From the NCBI GenBank assembly GCA_019634055.1, contig JAHQVZ010000364.1:1-45287 (forward strand): a DNA stretch of 45,287 nt, read 5' to 3'. Under the pieces are notes generated by a model, which was not told the DNA's origin, did no database searches, and was given only the letters and a program-made list of their open reading frames with translations. Origin of the DNA: Leptolyngbyaceae cyanobacterium MAG.088. Lineage in GTDB: Bacteria > Cyanobacteriota > Cyanobacteriia > Phormidesmidales > Phormidesmidaceae. Positions within the stretch are counted from its first letter, which is position 1. Each line of letters begins with the position of its first letter. Positions 1-11,089 of the stretch are shown in pieces. Both the position numbers and the translations under genes were made by a program.

Positions 1-37
1 CACCAGGTTTACATCAGTGAGCTTATAACCGACACAC

Positions 38-82
38 ACAAAATATCCCTAGGTCCTTCTGATGAATCTAGGGATATTTTGT
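38..82 (+). terminator. Perfect 15-bp inverted repeat (ACAAAATATCCCTAG / CTAGGGATATTTTGT), probable terminator of the gene upstream of the window
   Basis: Arms at 38-52 and 68-82 with a 15-nt loop, followed by a T-rich run; lies ahead of the dnaB leader. Confidence 0.7.
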
Positions 83-372
83 ATTTCTAACACCTCTGGC
101 ACAGTCAACCATAGCAAGCTCCAGACTGATATAATACATATGAACTAAAAGCACTTGATTCAGCTAAGTATTACAGCTGGAAACCCCTTTACTAAATCTA
201 TATGTAGAGTTCTGTAATTATGCTTGACGCTATATATAGCTATCCAAGATACTAAAATGACAGGGAGTAGTGGACTTGCTCATGCGACTACCTGGCATGC
301 ACTTCAAACATTTTCCATGCCGCCCACTGCTCCCTCCTTTCGCTCCATCCACCCTATTGTCTGAAGGTTGTC

Positions 373-1722
373 ATGGCTCCAGAACCAAAGTTTCAAGCAG
401 ATTTTGACCGCCTACCCCCTCAGAACATTGACGCTGAAGAAGCAATTTTAGGTGGCATTTTGCTAGACCCAGAGGCAATGGGTCGCGTTACCGAAATTTT
501 GGTTCCTGATGCCTTTTATATCGGCAGCCATCGGGAAATTTATCGAGCTGCCATTGAGCTACAGACCAAAGGCAAACCTACAGACCTAATGACCGTAGCC
601 TCGTGGCTCAAAGATCACAACTTACTAGAAAAAGCAGGGGGACAGTCTCGCCTCGCCCAGCTATTTGACCGCACCATTAGTGCCGCTAACATCGACCAGT
701 ACGCCAAACTGGTGATGGACAAGTACACACGCCGTAAGCTTATCCAAATCGGGGGTGAAATTGCTCAACTTGGCTACGAAACTGAAACCGCCGTTGAAAA
801 CGTTCTAGATCAGTCTGAGCAAAAAATCTTTGGTATTACCCAAGATCGTCCCCAGCAAGGACTCACCGCCACATCAGATATCCTGACTGAAACCTTTGAC
901 GATATCGAACAGCGCTCCATGGGCATGGTGCTGCCAGGTCTGTCCTGCGGTTTTTATGACTTAGACGCCATGACTCAGGGTTTTCAGCGTTCCGACCTAA
1001 TCATCGCAGCTGGACGTCCGGCAATGGGTAAAACCTCATTCGTTCTTAATGTAGCTCGTAATATCGCAGGCGGACATAAACAGCCTATCGCCATCTTTAG
1101 TTTAGAGATGTCTAAACAGCAGTTAGTCTATCGTCTACTGTCAGCAGAAGCGCGCATTGAAAGTGGTCGCCTCCGCACCGGACGCATCGGTCAACATGAA
1201 TGGGAACCTCTGGGACACGCCATTAGTTCTCTGTCTCAGATTCCTATTTTTATTGACGATACGCCCAATATTTCGGTGACCGAGATGCGTTCCAAGTGCC
1301 GTCGTCTGAAGGCAGAAAACGGTGGTGCGCTGGGATTAATTTTGATCGACTATCTACAGCTAATGGAAGGCACTAGTGATAACCGTGTACAAGAACTCTC
1401 GAAAATAACGCGATCGCTAAAAGGTCTTGCGAGGGAACTCAATGTCCCAATTATTTCTCTCTCCCAGCTAAGTCGTGGCGTAGAATCGCGCACTAACAAA
1501 CGCCCTATGATGTCCGACCTGCGTGAAAGTGGCTCCATCGAGCAAGATGCAGATCTAATTATGATGCTGTACCGAGAAGAATATTACGATCCAGATACCC
1601 CTGATCGAGGTCTGGCAGAAGTGATTATCGCTAAACACCGCAACGGCCCAACGGGCACAGTAAAGTTGTTGTTTGAACCGCAATATACTCTTTTTAGAAA
1701 TCTGGCAAAACCCAATTCATAA
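373..1722 (+). CDS. dnaB: Replicative DNA helicase DnaB (no intein)
   Basis: 449 aa; N-terminal PPQNIDAEEAILGGILLD, Walker A GRPAMGKTSF, Walker B LILIDYLQLM, RESGSIEQDAD motif. Confidence 0.97.
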   Translation: MAPEPKFQADFDRLPPQNIDAEEAILGGILLDPEAMGRVTEILVPDAFYIGSHREIYRAAIELQTKGKPTDLMTVASWLKDHNLLEKAGGQSRLAQLFDRTISAANIDQYAKLVMDKYTRRKLIQIGGEIAQLGYETETAVENVLDQSEQKIFGITQDRPQQGLTATSDILTETFDDIEQRSMGMVLPGLSCGFYDLDAMTQGFQRSDLIIAAGRPAMGKTSFVLNVARNIAGGHKQPIAIFSLEMSKQQLVYRLLSAEARIESGRLRTGRIGQHEWEPLGHAISSLSQIPIFIDDTPNISVTEMRSKCRRLKAENGGALGLILIDYLQLMEGTSDNRVQELSKITRSLKGLARELNVPIISLSQLSRGVESRTNKRPMMSDLRESGSIEQDADLIMMLYREEYYDPDTPDRGLAEVIIAKHRNGPTGTVKLLFEPQYTLFRNLAKPNS

Positions 1723-1733
1723 ATAAAATAGGG

Positions 1734-2666
1734 TTATTCTTCCACTCGATAGCCCAATTCTGCCAGGTGAGTGCGCGACTGTCGCCACCTTGCCTGCACC
1801 TTCACAAACACCTCAAGATACACCTTACCCGCAATCAACTTCTGCATCTGCTCGCGGGCGGCCGTGTTGATAGTTTTCATCATCGAACCCTTTTTACCAA
1901 TCAAAATTCCTTTTTGAGAATTTCGCTCCACAAAAACCGTCGCTAATACATTGGTAATCTTCGGCGTTTCTTCAACACGCTCAATGGCAATCGCAACAGA
2001 ATGAGGCACTTCTTCTCGCGTGTGCAACAACACCTGCTCACGAATGAGCTCACCCATAATGAACCGCTCTGGCTGGTCCGTCACTAAATCTGGCGGATAA
2101 TAATACGGTCCCTCCTCTAAACGCTCAATCAAATTAACCTTAAGCGCATCTAACCCCATTTCGGTTACTGCCGAAAATTTACACACTGGCCACCCATTTT
2201 CATCCGCCAAAGCCTGGTAGCTAATATCAATCATTTGGGCCTTATTGTCTGACTGCAGATCTGTCTTGTTTATGCCCAGAACTACCGGCACCTCGCTACG
2301 CTTTAGTAAATCTGCAATAAACAGATCACCCCGTCCTAACTCACCCGTACCATCCACCACAAATAGCGTCACATCTACCGAATTAATGGCAATGCGCGCA
2401 TTTTTGACCAAAACCTTACCCAGCTCATGGTGAGGCTTATGAATACCCGGCGTATCCACAAAAATAACCTGAGCCTCAGGCAGGGTCATGACGCCACGCA
2501 GTCGATTGCGAGTAGTTTGGGCAATCGGTGAGGTAATGGCAATCTTTTGGCCTACCAGCGTATTCATTAGCGTTGACTTGCCCACGTTGGGACGTCCTAC
2601 AATCCCAACAAATCCAGAACGAAACCCCGGTGGCGGTGTTGGGGTCACCCCCAGATCAATGGTCAT
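1734..2666 (-). CDS. era: GTPase Era
   Basis: 310 aa; GRPNVGKST, DTPGIHKP, NKTDL, C-terminal KH domain (KGILIGKKGSMMKTI). Confidence 0.97.
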   Translation of the reverse strand: MTIDLGVTPTPPPGFRSGFVGIVGRPNVGKSTLMNTLVGQKIAITSPIAQTTRNRLRGVMTLPEAQVIFVDTPGIHKPHHELGKVLVKNARIAINSVDVTLFVVDGTGELGRGDLFIADLLKRSEVPVVLGINKTDLQSDNKAQMIDISYQALADENGWPVCKFSAVTEMGLDALKVNLIERLEEGPYYYPPDLVTDQPERFIMGELIREQVLLHTREEVPHSVAIAIERVEETPKITNVLATVFVERNSQKGILIGKKGSMMKTINTAAREQMQKLIAGKVYLEVFVKVQARWRQSRTHLAELGYRVEE

Positions 2667-2752
2667 GTCTGTTTGATTACCATTAACAACTATCCTGTCG
2701 ATGAGCCGGATCCACTTTACGATGTTTGATTATCCAGTGAGCCGTGCCCTCT

Positions 2753-3214
2753 CTATAATTCGCCTGTAATATGCACCACCACATCACGGCGATAGCCATG
2801 GCTACGATGTTCCCATAGGTAAATTCCTTGCCAAGTTCCTAAGGCTAAACGCCCATTCATGATAGGAATTTGCTCCGATGTATGAGTTAGAGCCGTACGC
2901 AAATGTGCAGGCATATCATCTGGCCCCTCGGCACTGTGGTGATAATAATTACCTTCAGGAACGAGCTTGGCTAAAAAGTTTTCCATATCAACGAGCACAT
3001 CAGGATCCGCATTTTCCTGGATCACCAAACTGGCTGAGGTATGGCGTACAAATAGACAGCATAATCCAGTACGCACACGAGATTCACGGACAGCATCCTG
3101 TACCTGCATCGTAAACCGCTGCAAAGACTTAGGACGGCTCTCTAACCTAAGTACAGTCTGATAGTGCACAGACTTAGATGTGGTGGGAGTCATAGTGATG
3201 CCCTCTGAAATCAA
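2753..3214 (-). CDS. YjbQ family protein (UPF0047, secondary thiamine-phosphate synthase type)
   Basis: TGLCCLFVRHTSASLVIQENADPDV and GRLALGTWQGIYLWEHR; start may be the internal ATG near 3193. Confidence 0.9.
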   Translation of the reverse strand: MISEGITMTPTTSKSVHYQTVLRLESRPKSLQRFTMQVQDAVRESRVRTGLCCLFVRHTSASLVIQENADPDVLVDMENFLAKLVPEGNYYHHSAEGPDDMPAHLRTALTHTSEQIPIMNGRLALGTWQGIYLWEHRSHGYRRDVVVHITGEL

Positions 3215-3522
3215 GACTCATCGTGCTTTTCAGCATAGAGCAGGACTTCAACCCCGACCCGGCTGAAACCTGTAGTTTTCCCTAAGGTCAAACAGGCCAA
3301 TTCTAAAGCGCAAGCCTACAACGCACCTGGATTTAGGAGTGTTCTTTAAAGTTTCTACTGACTGAACGTTGTATCAATTGCTCAGGCGGGCATCTTGAGA
3401 TTACAGATACTAATAAGTGATTTTTTAGACCTTAAAATTACGTCCATTCTGTACTTTCACTGAGAACGCTCTGAAATTCTGGATGTGAGAGCGGCCATCT
3501 ACACGTGAGTCCCTGACAAGCC

Positions 3523-4617
3523 ATGCTGCCTCAAAGTCCGATTATCGTCATCATGCAGGGAGTTGCTGCATGGAATCATTGGCGTCGCCTAGACACGACC
3601 GACACCAACCATCCTCAGCTGAGGGAGGCTCTTCTGATTCGAGCAGAATTACCCAGGATTAACCTCAGCTATGTAGATAGTTGTATCAGCAATTTTTCAA
3701 GTGCTAACTTATTCCAAGCGGACTTAACTCAAGCAATTTTTTACACCGCAAACTTATCTCAGGCCAGGCTAGATTGTGCCAATCTAGACGGTGTAGACAT
3801 GCGTGAGGCTAACCTCAGAGAAGCGAGTTTAATTAGGGTACAAGCCCAGAAAACAAATTTTGCTATGGCAGATTTGCAAGGCAGCAATTTGCGAGAAGGT
3901 CTCTTTAGCAACAGCAATTTTTGTGAGGCTTCTTTAACTGATGTCGATGGCTGCATGGCTCAACTAGACGCTTGCAATCTGAGCCACACCAATCTACAAA
4001 AAAGTCTGTTCTATACGGCCGATCTACAACAGGCAAATCTGCGTCAAGCAAATCTCAAGGACGCCGATTTCCGTGAAGCTAACCTTACCCAGGCAATTTT
4101 AGAAGACGTAAACGGCTGCAACAGTAGATTTTCCGCAGCAATTCTAGACCGTGCACTAGTCACAGGCGCACTACTGTCAGGCGCTAATTTTACGATGGCA
4201 AACTTAAAACTGACAATTTTAAATAAGGCAAACCTTAGTCACGCTTGTCTTCAGAGCGCTGTTTTAACAGGCGCTAGCCTAGTTGGCACGAATCTCTGCT
4301 ACGCCCAGCTTCAAAATAGCAACCTTGCTCATACAGACTGTCGCAAAGCCATGCTGAGCAAAGCCAATCTTAAAAATGTGAATTTGCGAGAGGCAAATCT
4401 GAGTAACGCCAATCTGAGCAAAGCCAATTTGCAAGGCAGCTGCCTCAACAATGCCAAGCTACACAATACTAATTTCAGTCATGTTGACCTCAGACAAACT
4501 GAGCTAGCAGGTGTAGATTTAAGCACTGCCATCTTGACGGGTGCCCAACTTCCCAAAAACTACACTCCTACGCCAACGATCATCCAGACGACGTCCCAAT
4601 TCACTCAGGCAGCGTAA
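3523..4617 (+). CDS. Pentapeptide-repeat protein
   Basis: Tandem A(N/D)Lxx repeats throughout (ANLSQARLDCANLDGVDMREANLREASL). Confidence 0.93.
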   Translation: MLPQSPIIVIMQGVAAWNHWRRLDTTDTNHPQLREALLIRAELPRINLSYVDSCISNFSSANLFQADLTQAIFYTANLSQARLDCANLDGVDMREANLREASLIRVQAQKTNFAMADLQGSNLREGLFSNSNFCEASLTDVDGCMAQLDACNLSHTNLQKSLFYTADLQQANLRQANLKDADFREANLTQAILEDVNGCNSRFSAAILDRALVTGALLSGANFTMANLKLTILNKANLSHACLQSAVLTGASLVGTNLCYAQLQNSNLAHTDCRKAMLSKANLKNVNLREANLSNANLSKANLQGSCLNNAKLHNTNFSHVDLRQTELAGVDLSTAILTGAQLPKNYTPTPTIIQTTSQFTQAA

Positions 4618-4663
4618 CCTACACGATCGCTCTATCAAAGGTAACGCTGAGAATAGGACATGT

Positions 4664-5737
4664 CTAAGTCAGATAATGACTAACAGCACCTGCAATGGTT
4701 TCGTTACCATCTTGAGGCAGTCGCTCTCCGGTAGGTGGCACTAGGGGTTGATCTAAAAATGACCAGTCGCCATCAAAAAATAAATCACTCTCTACAATCT
4801 GATGAGGGGCATGGCGCTGAATGCCATGGAGCAATAACGGTGCTTCGGCAAACCCTTCACGGGGTAGAGTGATCACACCACAATCTAAACGACAGGCTTC
4901 GGCAAAGGTGCTATAACCGGGTTTAGAAACAATGCGATCGCACACCACCATCAGATCTGCAGGTCGCAAACCAATTTCGGGAATTTTTATCAGATTAGGC
5001 AGCTGCGGTGCATGGCGATCAAAGGTGAGAAATTGCCAGTCAGGGTAGGCAGATAAAGCTTTCTCATAAGGAATTTGAGCCAACCCTAAACCACCAAACG
5101 TCAGAAGAATTGTGCGATCTCTAGACGTGGTTATACCAAATTTCTTCCGCACCTCATCAACCGTGAGCTTGGGATTACCGCCTGTTAGACCCACATCAGT
5201 AATATTGGAAAATGCCGTCATTGCTTCATGGAAAGGCAATCGAAAAAGGCGATCGCACTCCCCAAAACAATCTGCGATCCAATCCGCTATTGCCTCAAAT
5301 TCACCACCCCAGGGTCGATAGATAAAGTCCCAACCAAAGTTACTCATCATCCAGCAGGGCAGATCGACCGCCTTCGCTAACTGAGTCAGTAATGGGGGAA
5401 TATCGCCCAAAATAAGATCAACACCAGTCTGTTTAATAAACTCAATTTCTGGAGCAAGTATTTCGTCCTGATGATCGCGAATCCACTTTAATTTATCCAA
5501 CGTAGCCCCCTTATCCATAGTCAGGCTGTCACTCTGCAGCACACCAATATCAAAGGTCACTGGTCGATACGTTACTCGCCCAGGCTGCAGGTACGACTGC
5601 AATAACCACTGAGGAGCCGTAGTGGCCAAAATAATCTCTAGATCAGGGCGACTCTGTTGTAAGGTCACAGCTACCGAAGCGGCGCGTGTAGCATGACCAA
5701 AACCATGGTTAGTAATGGCTAAATATAGCGTCGGCAT
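4664..5737 (-). CDS. GT-B/MurG-like glycosyltransferase family protein
   Basis: N-terminal NHGFGHATRAASVA, C-terminal VSKPGYSTFAEACRLDCGVITLPR. Confidence 0.75.
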   Translation of the reverse strand: MPTLYLAITNHGFGHATRAASVAVTLQQSRPDLEIILATTAPQWLLQSYLQPGRVTYRPVTFDIGVLQSDSLTMDKGATLDKLKWIRDHQDEILAPEIEFIKQTGVDLILGDIPPLLTQLAKAVDLPCWMMSNFGWDFIYRPWGGEFEAIADWIADCFGECDRLFRLPFHEAMTAFSNITDVGLTGGNPKLTVDEVRKKFGITTSRDRTILLTFGGLGLAQIPYEKALSAYPDWQFLTFDRHAPQLPNLIKIPEIGLRPADLMVVCDRIVSKPGYSTFAEACRLDCGVITLPREGFAEAPLLLHGIQRHAPHQIVESDLFFDGDWSFLDQPLVPPTGERLPQDGNETIAGAVSHYLT

Positions 5738-5808
5738 ACACTCTCATTAGTACTATCAATGTTTAATTGCTGAATGGTTGTTCCCTACGCAATAACCTCA
5801 AACACAAA

Positions 5809-5836
5809 GGGTGAGGCGTCAAAATACACCTCACCC
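5809..5836 (-). terminator. 8-bp hairpin (GGGTGAGG/CCTCACCC) downstream of ftsH
   Basis: Perfect arms 5809-5816 and 5829-5836; on the minus strand followed by TTTGTGTTTG. Confidence 0.45.
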
Positions 5837-5909
5837 CCATAGTTATTACCGTTCCATTTAACAACCGTCTTACCATTCGGCCAGATCAGCCATCATGGCG
5901 AAGGCTGCT

Positions 5910-7802
5910 TTACAAAACAGGTACGAACTGTTCTTTTTCAGGCACTGTCGTGTACTCAGCCACAATTTGACGAAACTCATCGCCATCCAGGGTCTCTTTC
6001 TCAATGAGAATATCAACCACTCGATCGACAGCTGCACGATTGTCTTCAATCAGTTGCTTGGCATCGATGTAGCATTTTGCCACGATAGACCGCACCTGTT
6101 CATCGATACGCTGAGATACCGTTTCAGAATACTCAGAACGATTCCCCCAGCTACCCCCTAAGAAAACTTCTCCTTGAGGGTTTTCCAGAGCAAGGGCACC
6201 TAATTCAGGAGACATGCCAAAACGGGTAACCATTTGTCTTGCCATGTTAGTGACTTGCTGCAAGTCGTTTCCGGCACCAGTCGTCACTTCCGCTTCGCCA
6301 AAGATAATATCTTCAGCCGCACGGCCACCTAGCGCTCCAGTAATTCGGGCTAACAGTTGAGAGCGCGAAATCAACATCTGGTCTTCACTGGGGGTAAACC
6401 AGGTTAAGCCTTGGGCCTGACCACGGGGAATCAGCGTAACTTTCTGCACAGGATCATGGGCCTTAACTAAGGTGCCAATCAGGGCATGACCCACTTCGTG
6501 ATAAGCAATCAAACGCTTGCTCTTACCATCCACTAACGGTGTGCCTTCCATACCGGCAATCACACGGTCTACCGCGTCATCAATTTCCCGCATAGTGATG
6601 GCTTCTTTACGGCGGCGAGCTGTCAAAATCGCCGCTTCATTGAGTAAGTTAGCCAGATCAGCACCGGTAAAACCAGGGGTACGACGTGCGATCGCATCCA
6701 AGGAAATATCCTCCGCCAGCTTCTTATTTCGAGCATGAACTTCCAAGACTTCCACTCGACCTTTAACGTCAGGCGGATCCACCGATACCTGACGGTCAAA
6801 TCGACCGGGGCGCAGTAGCGCAGAATCAAGGACATCTACTCGGTTGGTCGCAGCAATCACAATAATGCCGCTGTTACCCTCAAAGCCGTCCATTTCGGTC
6901 AGCATCTGGTTCAGGGTTTGCTCACGCTCGTCGTTACCACCGCCGATACCAGAACCACGGGAACGGCCAACCGCATCAATCTCATCGATAAAGATGATAC
7001 AAGGCGCGTTTTCTTTGGCTTTCTTAAATAGGTCACGGACACGGGATGCACCCACACCGACAAACATCTCTACGAATTCAGACCCCGAGATGCTAAAGAA
7101 AGGTACACCGGCTTCACCGGCAATTGCCTTAGCCAATAGAGTTTTACCCGTTCCCGGAGGTCCAACCAGCAATACCCCCTTAGGAATACGCGCACCCACA
7201 GCGGTAAACCGCTCAGGCTTCTTCAAAAAGGTAACGACTTCCTGTAACTCTTCCTTAGCCTCATCAATACCGGCTACATCATCAAACATGATGCCCGTCT
7301 TAGCTTCCATCATGAAGCGAGCTTTGGACTTACCAAAATTCATTGCCTGGCCAGGACCACCGCCAACGCCACCGTTGGAACGACGGAACAAGAAAAACAA
7401 ACCGGCTATCAATAGGAATGGAAACAGTAAATTTCCTAAAATACCAACAACAGCCCCATCATTTCGCGGAGGATGAGAATCCAAACTAATGTCAGAATCG
7501 CGGAGGCGCTCAACTAATTCAGGAGCACTACCAGGTAGATCAACACGCCAGCGCATGATCCGGTCGTCCAGCTGTGGATCAACCGCTTCAATAATGGCTG
7601 TGCGGCCACCATCATAGAGATCAACCGCCGTCACTCGGCCAGCATCTAAATAATCTAAAAACCGACCATAGGTCATACGGGTACTCGCCGTATTACGACT
7701 TATGTTTGCGGGGTCTCCGCCCACAGACCCTTGCCAGAAGAAAAACCCAATTAAGAGGGCTGGCAGTGTCCAGAGCAAAATGACTCTCCAAGAAAGCTTC
7801 AT
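5910..7802 (-). CDS. ftsH: ATP-dependent zinc metalloprotease FtsH
   Basis: 630 aa; N-terminal [24 protein letters not shown] region, HEVGHALIG zinc site. Confidence 0.98.
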   Translation of the reverse strand: MKLSWRVILLWTLPALLIGFFFWQGSVGGDPANISRNTASTRMTYGRFLDYLDAGRVTAVDLYDGGRTAIIEAVDPQLDDRIMRWRVDLPGSAPELVERLRDSDISLDSHPPRNDGAVVGILGNLLFPFLLIAGLFFLFRRSNGGVGGGPGQAMNFGKSKARFMMEAKTGIMFDDVAGIDEAKEELQEVVTFLKKPERFTAVGARIPKGVLLVGPPGTGKTLLAKAIAGEAGVPFFSISGSEFVEMFVGVGASRVRDLFKKAKENAPCIIFIDEIDAVGRSRGSGIGGGNDEREQTLNQMLTEMDGFEGNSGIIVIAATNRVDVLDSALLRPGRFDRQVSVDPPDVKGRVEVLEVHARNKKLAEDISLDAIARRTPGFTGADLANLLNEAAILTARRRKEAITMREIDDAVDRVIAGMEGTPLVDGKSKRLIAYHEVGHALIGTLVKAHDPVQKVTLIPRGQAQGLTWFTPSEDQMLISRSQLLARITGALGGRAAEDIIFGEAEVTTGAGNDLQQVTNMARQMVTRFGMSPELGALALENPQGEVFLGGSWGNRSEYSETVSQRIDEQVRSIVAKCYIDAKQLIEDNRAAVDRVVDILIEKETLDGDEFRQIVAEYTTVPEKEQFVPVL

Positions 7803-7930
7803 ATCTCGGTGGCCTCGTTTTGATTAACAGTCCTAACTGCGTAAGCAGATTCAAAAGCACGTTCTAAAAGAAAACTGCAAAAACTTTAAGCTGATGAACA
7901 GCTATTCGATCAGCGAATTGAGTTTTATTA

Positions 7931-7954
7931 GTTACATTGTTTACTAAATGTAAC
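7931..7954. repeat. 8-bp inverted repeat GTTACATT/AATGTAAC in the ftsH-gltX spacer
   Basis: Arms 7931-7938 and 7947-7954, loop 8 nt. Confidence 0.5.
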
Positions 7955-8018
7955 GTAATTTCTCAGATAGGAGCAATCCGTTACGTAGTAAACATGCCCG
8001 AGATTGATAACCAAGCGA

Positions 8019-9467
8019 TTAGCTAGCGAGTGCGATCGCACCTTCTAAACGCCCCTGATCAAAGCCACGCTGATGCAAAATCAACCAAGACTCCACCAGG
8101 TCAGGTCCTTGCATATCACCCATCAGGGCAGCCCGCAGGGATCTCATAATCAATCCTTTCTTCACACCTAACGCTTTAGTCACCTGATTGATCAGACCTT
8201 TGGCGTCACTGACTTCCTGCAAACCATCATGGGCTTTCAGTGCATCTAAGACAGCCTGCATCGCATCTGCCACACCGTCTTTCTTAAGCTGCCCGATCGC
8301 CGCCTCCGAAAACTCCATGGTGGGCGTGAAGAAAAAGCGGCTGAGGTCAACACAGTCATTTAAGCGAGTCAGACTAGGACCTGCTAATGATGCAAGACTC
8401 AACAACCAAGCTTGATCGGTCTCAACATCAAATTCATACCCTGCCGCTTTCAGGTAAGGAGTCATCAGCGTTAGTAACTCTTGGGGGGATTTCTGATGGA
8501 GATATTGACTATTGATCCAATCCAATTTGTCCCAATCAAACTTGGCTCCTGCCTTATTAACCCGATCAAAGCTAAAAAGCTGAGCAGCTTCATCTAGGGT
8601 GAATATCTCTTGGGCCTCAGGCGCAGACCACCCCAACAACGTCATATAGTTAGCCAGGGCTTCAGCCGTAAATCCCATAGACTGAAAGTCTGAAATAGAG
8701 GTCACCCCATCACGCTTGGAAAGCTTGGCACCCTTTTCATTCAAAATTAGCGGTGTATGGGCAAACTGCGGCACCGGCATCCCCATGGCCTCATAAAGCA
8801 AAATTTGCTTAGGTGTATTGCCGACGTGATCTTCCCCTCTAATCACATGGGTAATGCCCATATCCGCATCATCCACCACCACCACAAAGTTATAGAGAGG
8901 CTGGCCAATCTCTGAACTAGAGGATGCCCGAGCAATCACCATATCCCCTCCGAGATCACGCCCTTTCCAATGGACCGGACCGCGCACCAAATCTTTCCAG
9001 GTAATATCGCGAGCATCATCGATTTTAAAGCGGATAACGGCCTGTCGACCCTCCGCTTCAAACTCAGCGATTTGCTCTGGCGTGAGATCACGATGTTGAT
9101 TGTTGTATCGGGGAGCTTCGCTACGAGCCTTCTGTTTTTCGCGCATTTCATTTAGCTCTTCAGGGGTTTCATAGGCGCGATAGGCTAACCCTTGATCTAA
9201 TAGTGCTTGAATTCTTGGCTGGTAGAGCCCCATGCGCTGACTCTGATAAACGGGCTCTTCATCCCAATTCAGCCCAAGCCACTGGAAACCATCCATGATG
9301 TTCTGGGTGTATTCAGGCTTGGAACGTTCTAAATCTGTATCTTCAACCCGCAGAATAAATGTGCCGCCTTGGGCACGGGCAAATAGCCAGTTAAAAACCG
9401 CAGTTCTGGCTGTCCCAATGTGAAGATTACCCGTGGGACTCGGAGCTATCCGAACGCGAACAGACAT
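8019..9467 (-). CDS. gltX: Glutamyl-tRNA synthetase
   Basis: 482 aa; [18 protein letters not shown] and KLSKRDG class I signatures. Confidence 0.98.
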   Translation of the reverse strand: MSVRVRIAPSPTGNLHIGTARTAVFNWLFARAQGGTFILRVEDTDLERSKPEYTQNIMDGFQWLGLNWDEEPVYQSQRMGLYQPRIQALLDQGLAYRAYETPEELNEMREKQKARSEAPRYNNQHRDLTPEQIAEFEAEGRQAVIRFKIDDARDITWKDLVRGPVHWKGRDLGGDMVIARASSSSEIGQPLYNFVVVVDDADMGITHVIRGEDHVGNTPKQILLYEAMGMPVPQFAHTPLILNEKGAKLSKRDGVTSISDFQSMGFTAEALANYMTLLGWSAPEAQEIFTLDEAAQLFSFDRVNKAGAKFDWDKLDWINSQYLHQKSPQELLTLMTPYLKAAGYEFDVETDQAWLLSLASLAGPSLTRLNDCVDLSRFFFTPTMEFSEAAIGQLKKDGVADAMQAVLDALKAHDGLQEVSDAKGLINQVTKALGVKKGLIMRSLRAALMGDMQGPDLVESWLILHQRGFDQGRLEGAIALAS

Positions 9468-9664
9468 GGTGATAGTGCCAAAAACTAAACAGCTAGGTCT
9501 ATCAGCGTACTATACGTCAGCATTCAGAGTCTTAACCATTGTCTAGGGCACCACCCCTGACAAGTACGGGGTTTTCTACCGGATGGTCCTGACGATTCAC
9601 GCCACACTAAAGAGGTACTCAGACAAACGTCTGGTACCGCCATCATTCGCCAAGGGGCACATCC

Positions 9665-10276
9665 ATGATTGTTCTTCCTATCATTGTTTTGTTGTTCGTG
9701 ATGCTACTACTGCCGCTAGTCGTCACTAGCATCACCATGGATATGGTGACAGTCGCGGTGGCCAAACTAGGGTTTGCACCTCCTATTGCTATTCTGCTTC
9801 TGGCCGCCATTGTCATCGGCAGCAATATCAACCTTCCGCTTTATCAGCGCAGACTCACATCAGTGGGGTTGACATGGCAGCAACCCAGTATCGTTTCTCT
9901 AAACGTCGGTGGGGGGCTGATTCCAATTATCCTGGCAATGTATCAGCTAGCTCGAGGGCATGTCCTACCCATCCTGGCTACCACGGCGATCGTCACCCTC
10001 GTGACGTATTGGGCCGCCCAAGTGGTTCCTGGCAAGGGCATTCGTATGCATGCCTTGATTGCCCCTTTGACAGCCGTTATCTGTGCCTGGCTTCTGGGAA
10101 CTGCCGCTGCTCCCAGCATCGCTTTCGCAGGCGGGATCTTGGGCACACTGATCGGTGCTGACTTACTGCACTTGCGTGAAATCGAACGATTGTCCCCTGG
10201 CCATTTGAGCATTGGTGGCGCAGGCGTTTTCGATGGTATCGCCCTTTGCGGCCTCTTTGCCTTGCTATTGGTTTAA
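9665..10276 (+). CDS. DUF1614-like integral membrane protein
   Basis: Highly hydrophobic; SLNVGGGLIPIILA and GADLLHL ... IGGAGVFDGI segments. Confidence 0.7.
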   Translation: MIVLPIIVLLFVMLLLPLVVTSITMDMVTVAVAKLGFAPPIAILLLAAIVIGSNINLPLYQRRLTSVGLTWQQPSIVSLNVGGGLIPIILAMYQLARGHVLPILATTAIVTLVTYWAAQVVPGKGIRMHALIAPLTAVICAWLLGTAAAPSIAFAGGILGTLIGADLLHLREIERLSPGHLSIGGAGVFDGIALCGLFALLLV

Positions 10277-10564
10277 GCTAGATGCCCCATTTACATCTAT
10301 TAGATACTCCGATAATTTAATTTTTGGATGGCAAGGATCTTGGCAAAGTGGCGTTCATTATTGAACGTCTATAAAAGTTCAGAGCCATGAACTTACGCAC
10401 ACCATGCTTCCACTCCGTACCCAAAACTGGAGCCTAATAGACAACCAATAGTTAAAGATCCCGCAAAGTTGTCTGAGGCAAAAACAGTAGGTTGGAACAA
10501 TAATAGTGTTGATAATTCTCTAAGAATTAGACCGATTTATATTGATAATTTAGGGCAAAGCTTT

Positions 10565-10996
10565 ATGCTGAGTGAAAAAATTCAAGATGCAGCCGTACGC
10601 GCTAACATTGCTGAAGACTGCGCCAAATTAATTGATAAGCAAGTAGCTACTAAAGGTGGTCTAGCCGGTATCGCTATGAAAACCGCCTACGGTGTTATTA
10701 AGGGTGTCGGTGCCAGCTATATTCCTGGTGCTATTGACCGATTACTCCCCGATGCTTGCCAAGCCCTTGACCCCCTCTGGCAAGAAGGTGCCGAAGCTGG
10801 CGATCCAGTTAAGTACTTGAGCGAAAATAGCGATCGCACTGCGGATAGCATTTTGAGCGTGACGGATGCACGCATCGCCAACACTAGCAATGGCGTTGTT
10901 AGTGCCACTTACAAAAAACTACGCAAGTCGGTCAAAAACGACGTAGAGGCCGCGGTTCCTGATCTGGCTCAAATCATCGGCAGCCACGCTGTGTAA
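10565..10996 (+). CDS. DUF6918-like protein (ORF open from 10469; ATG at 10565 preferred)
   Basis: SEKIQDAAVRANIAEDCAKLIDKQVATKGGLAGIAMKTAYGVIKGV...LLPDACQALDPLW; 10469 is a TTG start. Confidence 0.65.
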   Translation: MLSEKIQDAAVRANIAEDCAKLIDKQVATKGGLAGIAMKTAYGVIKGVGASYIPGAIDRLLPDACQALDPLWQEGAEAGDPVKYLSENSDRTADSILSVTDARIANTSNGVVSATYKKLRKSVKNDVEAAVPDLAQIIGSHAV

Positions 10997-11022
10997 CACT
11001 TGCTGACAAACCCAGTCTTCTT

Positions 11023-11053
11023 AAGGGGCAGCACCTTGCCGTGCTTGCCCCTT
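11023..11053 (+). terminator. Probable intrinsic terminator
   Basis: AAGGGGCA(GCA)...(TGC)TTGCCCCTT stem followed by TTTGTTATT, just after the stop at 10996. Confidence 0.7.
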
Positions 11054-11089
11054 TGTTATTGTCGTTATTTGCAATTACCAACAGGCTTT

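Noticed and set aside
373-1722. Possible intein in dnaB
   Set aside because: Cyanobacterial dnaB genes often carry inteins, but this ORF is a standard 449 aa with uninterrupted helicase motifs.
6844-7476. 210-aa plus-strand ORF inside ftsH
   Set aside because: Antisense to the conserved FtsH AAA domain; low-complexity Ser/Pro-rich shadow ORF.
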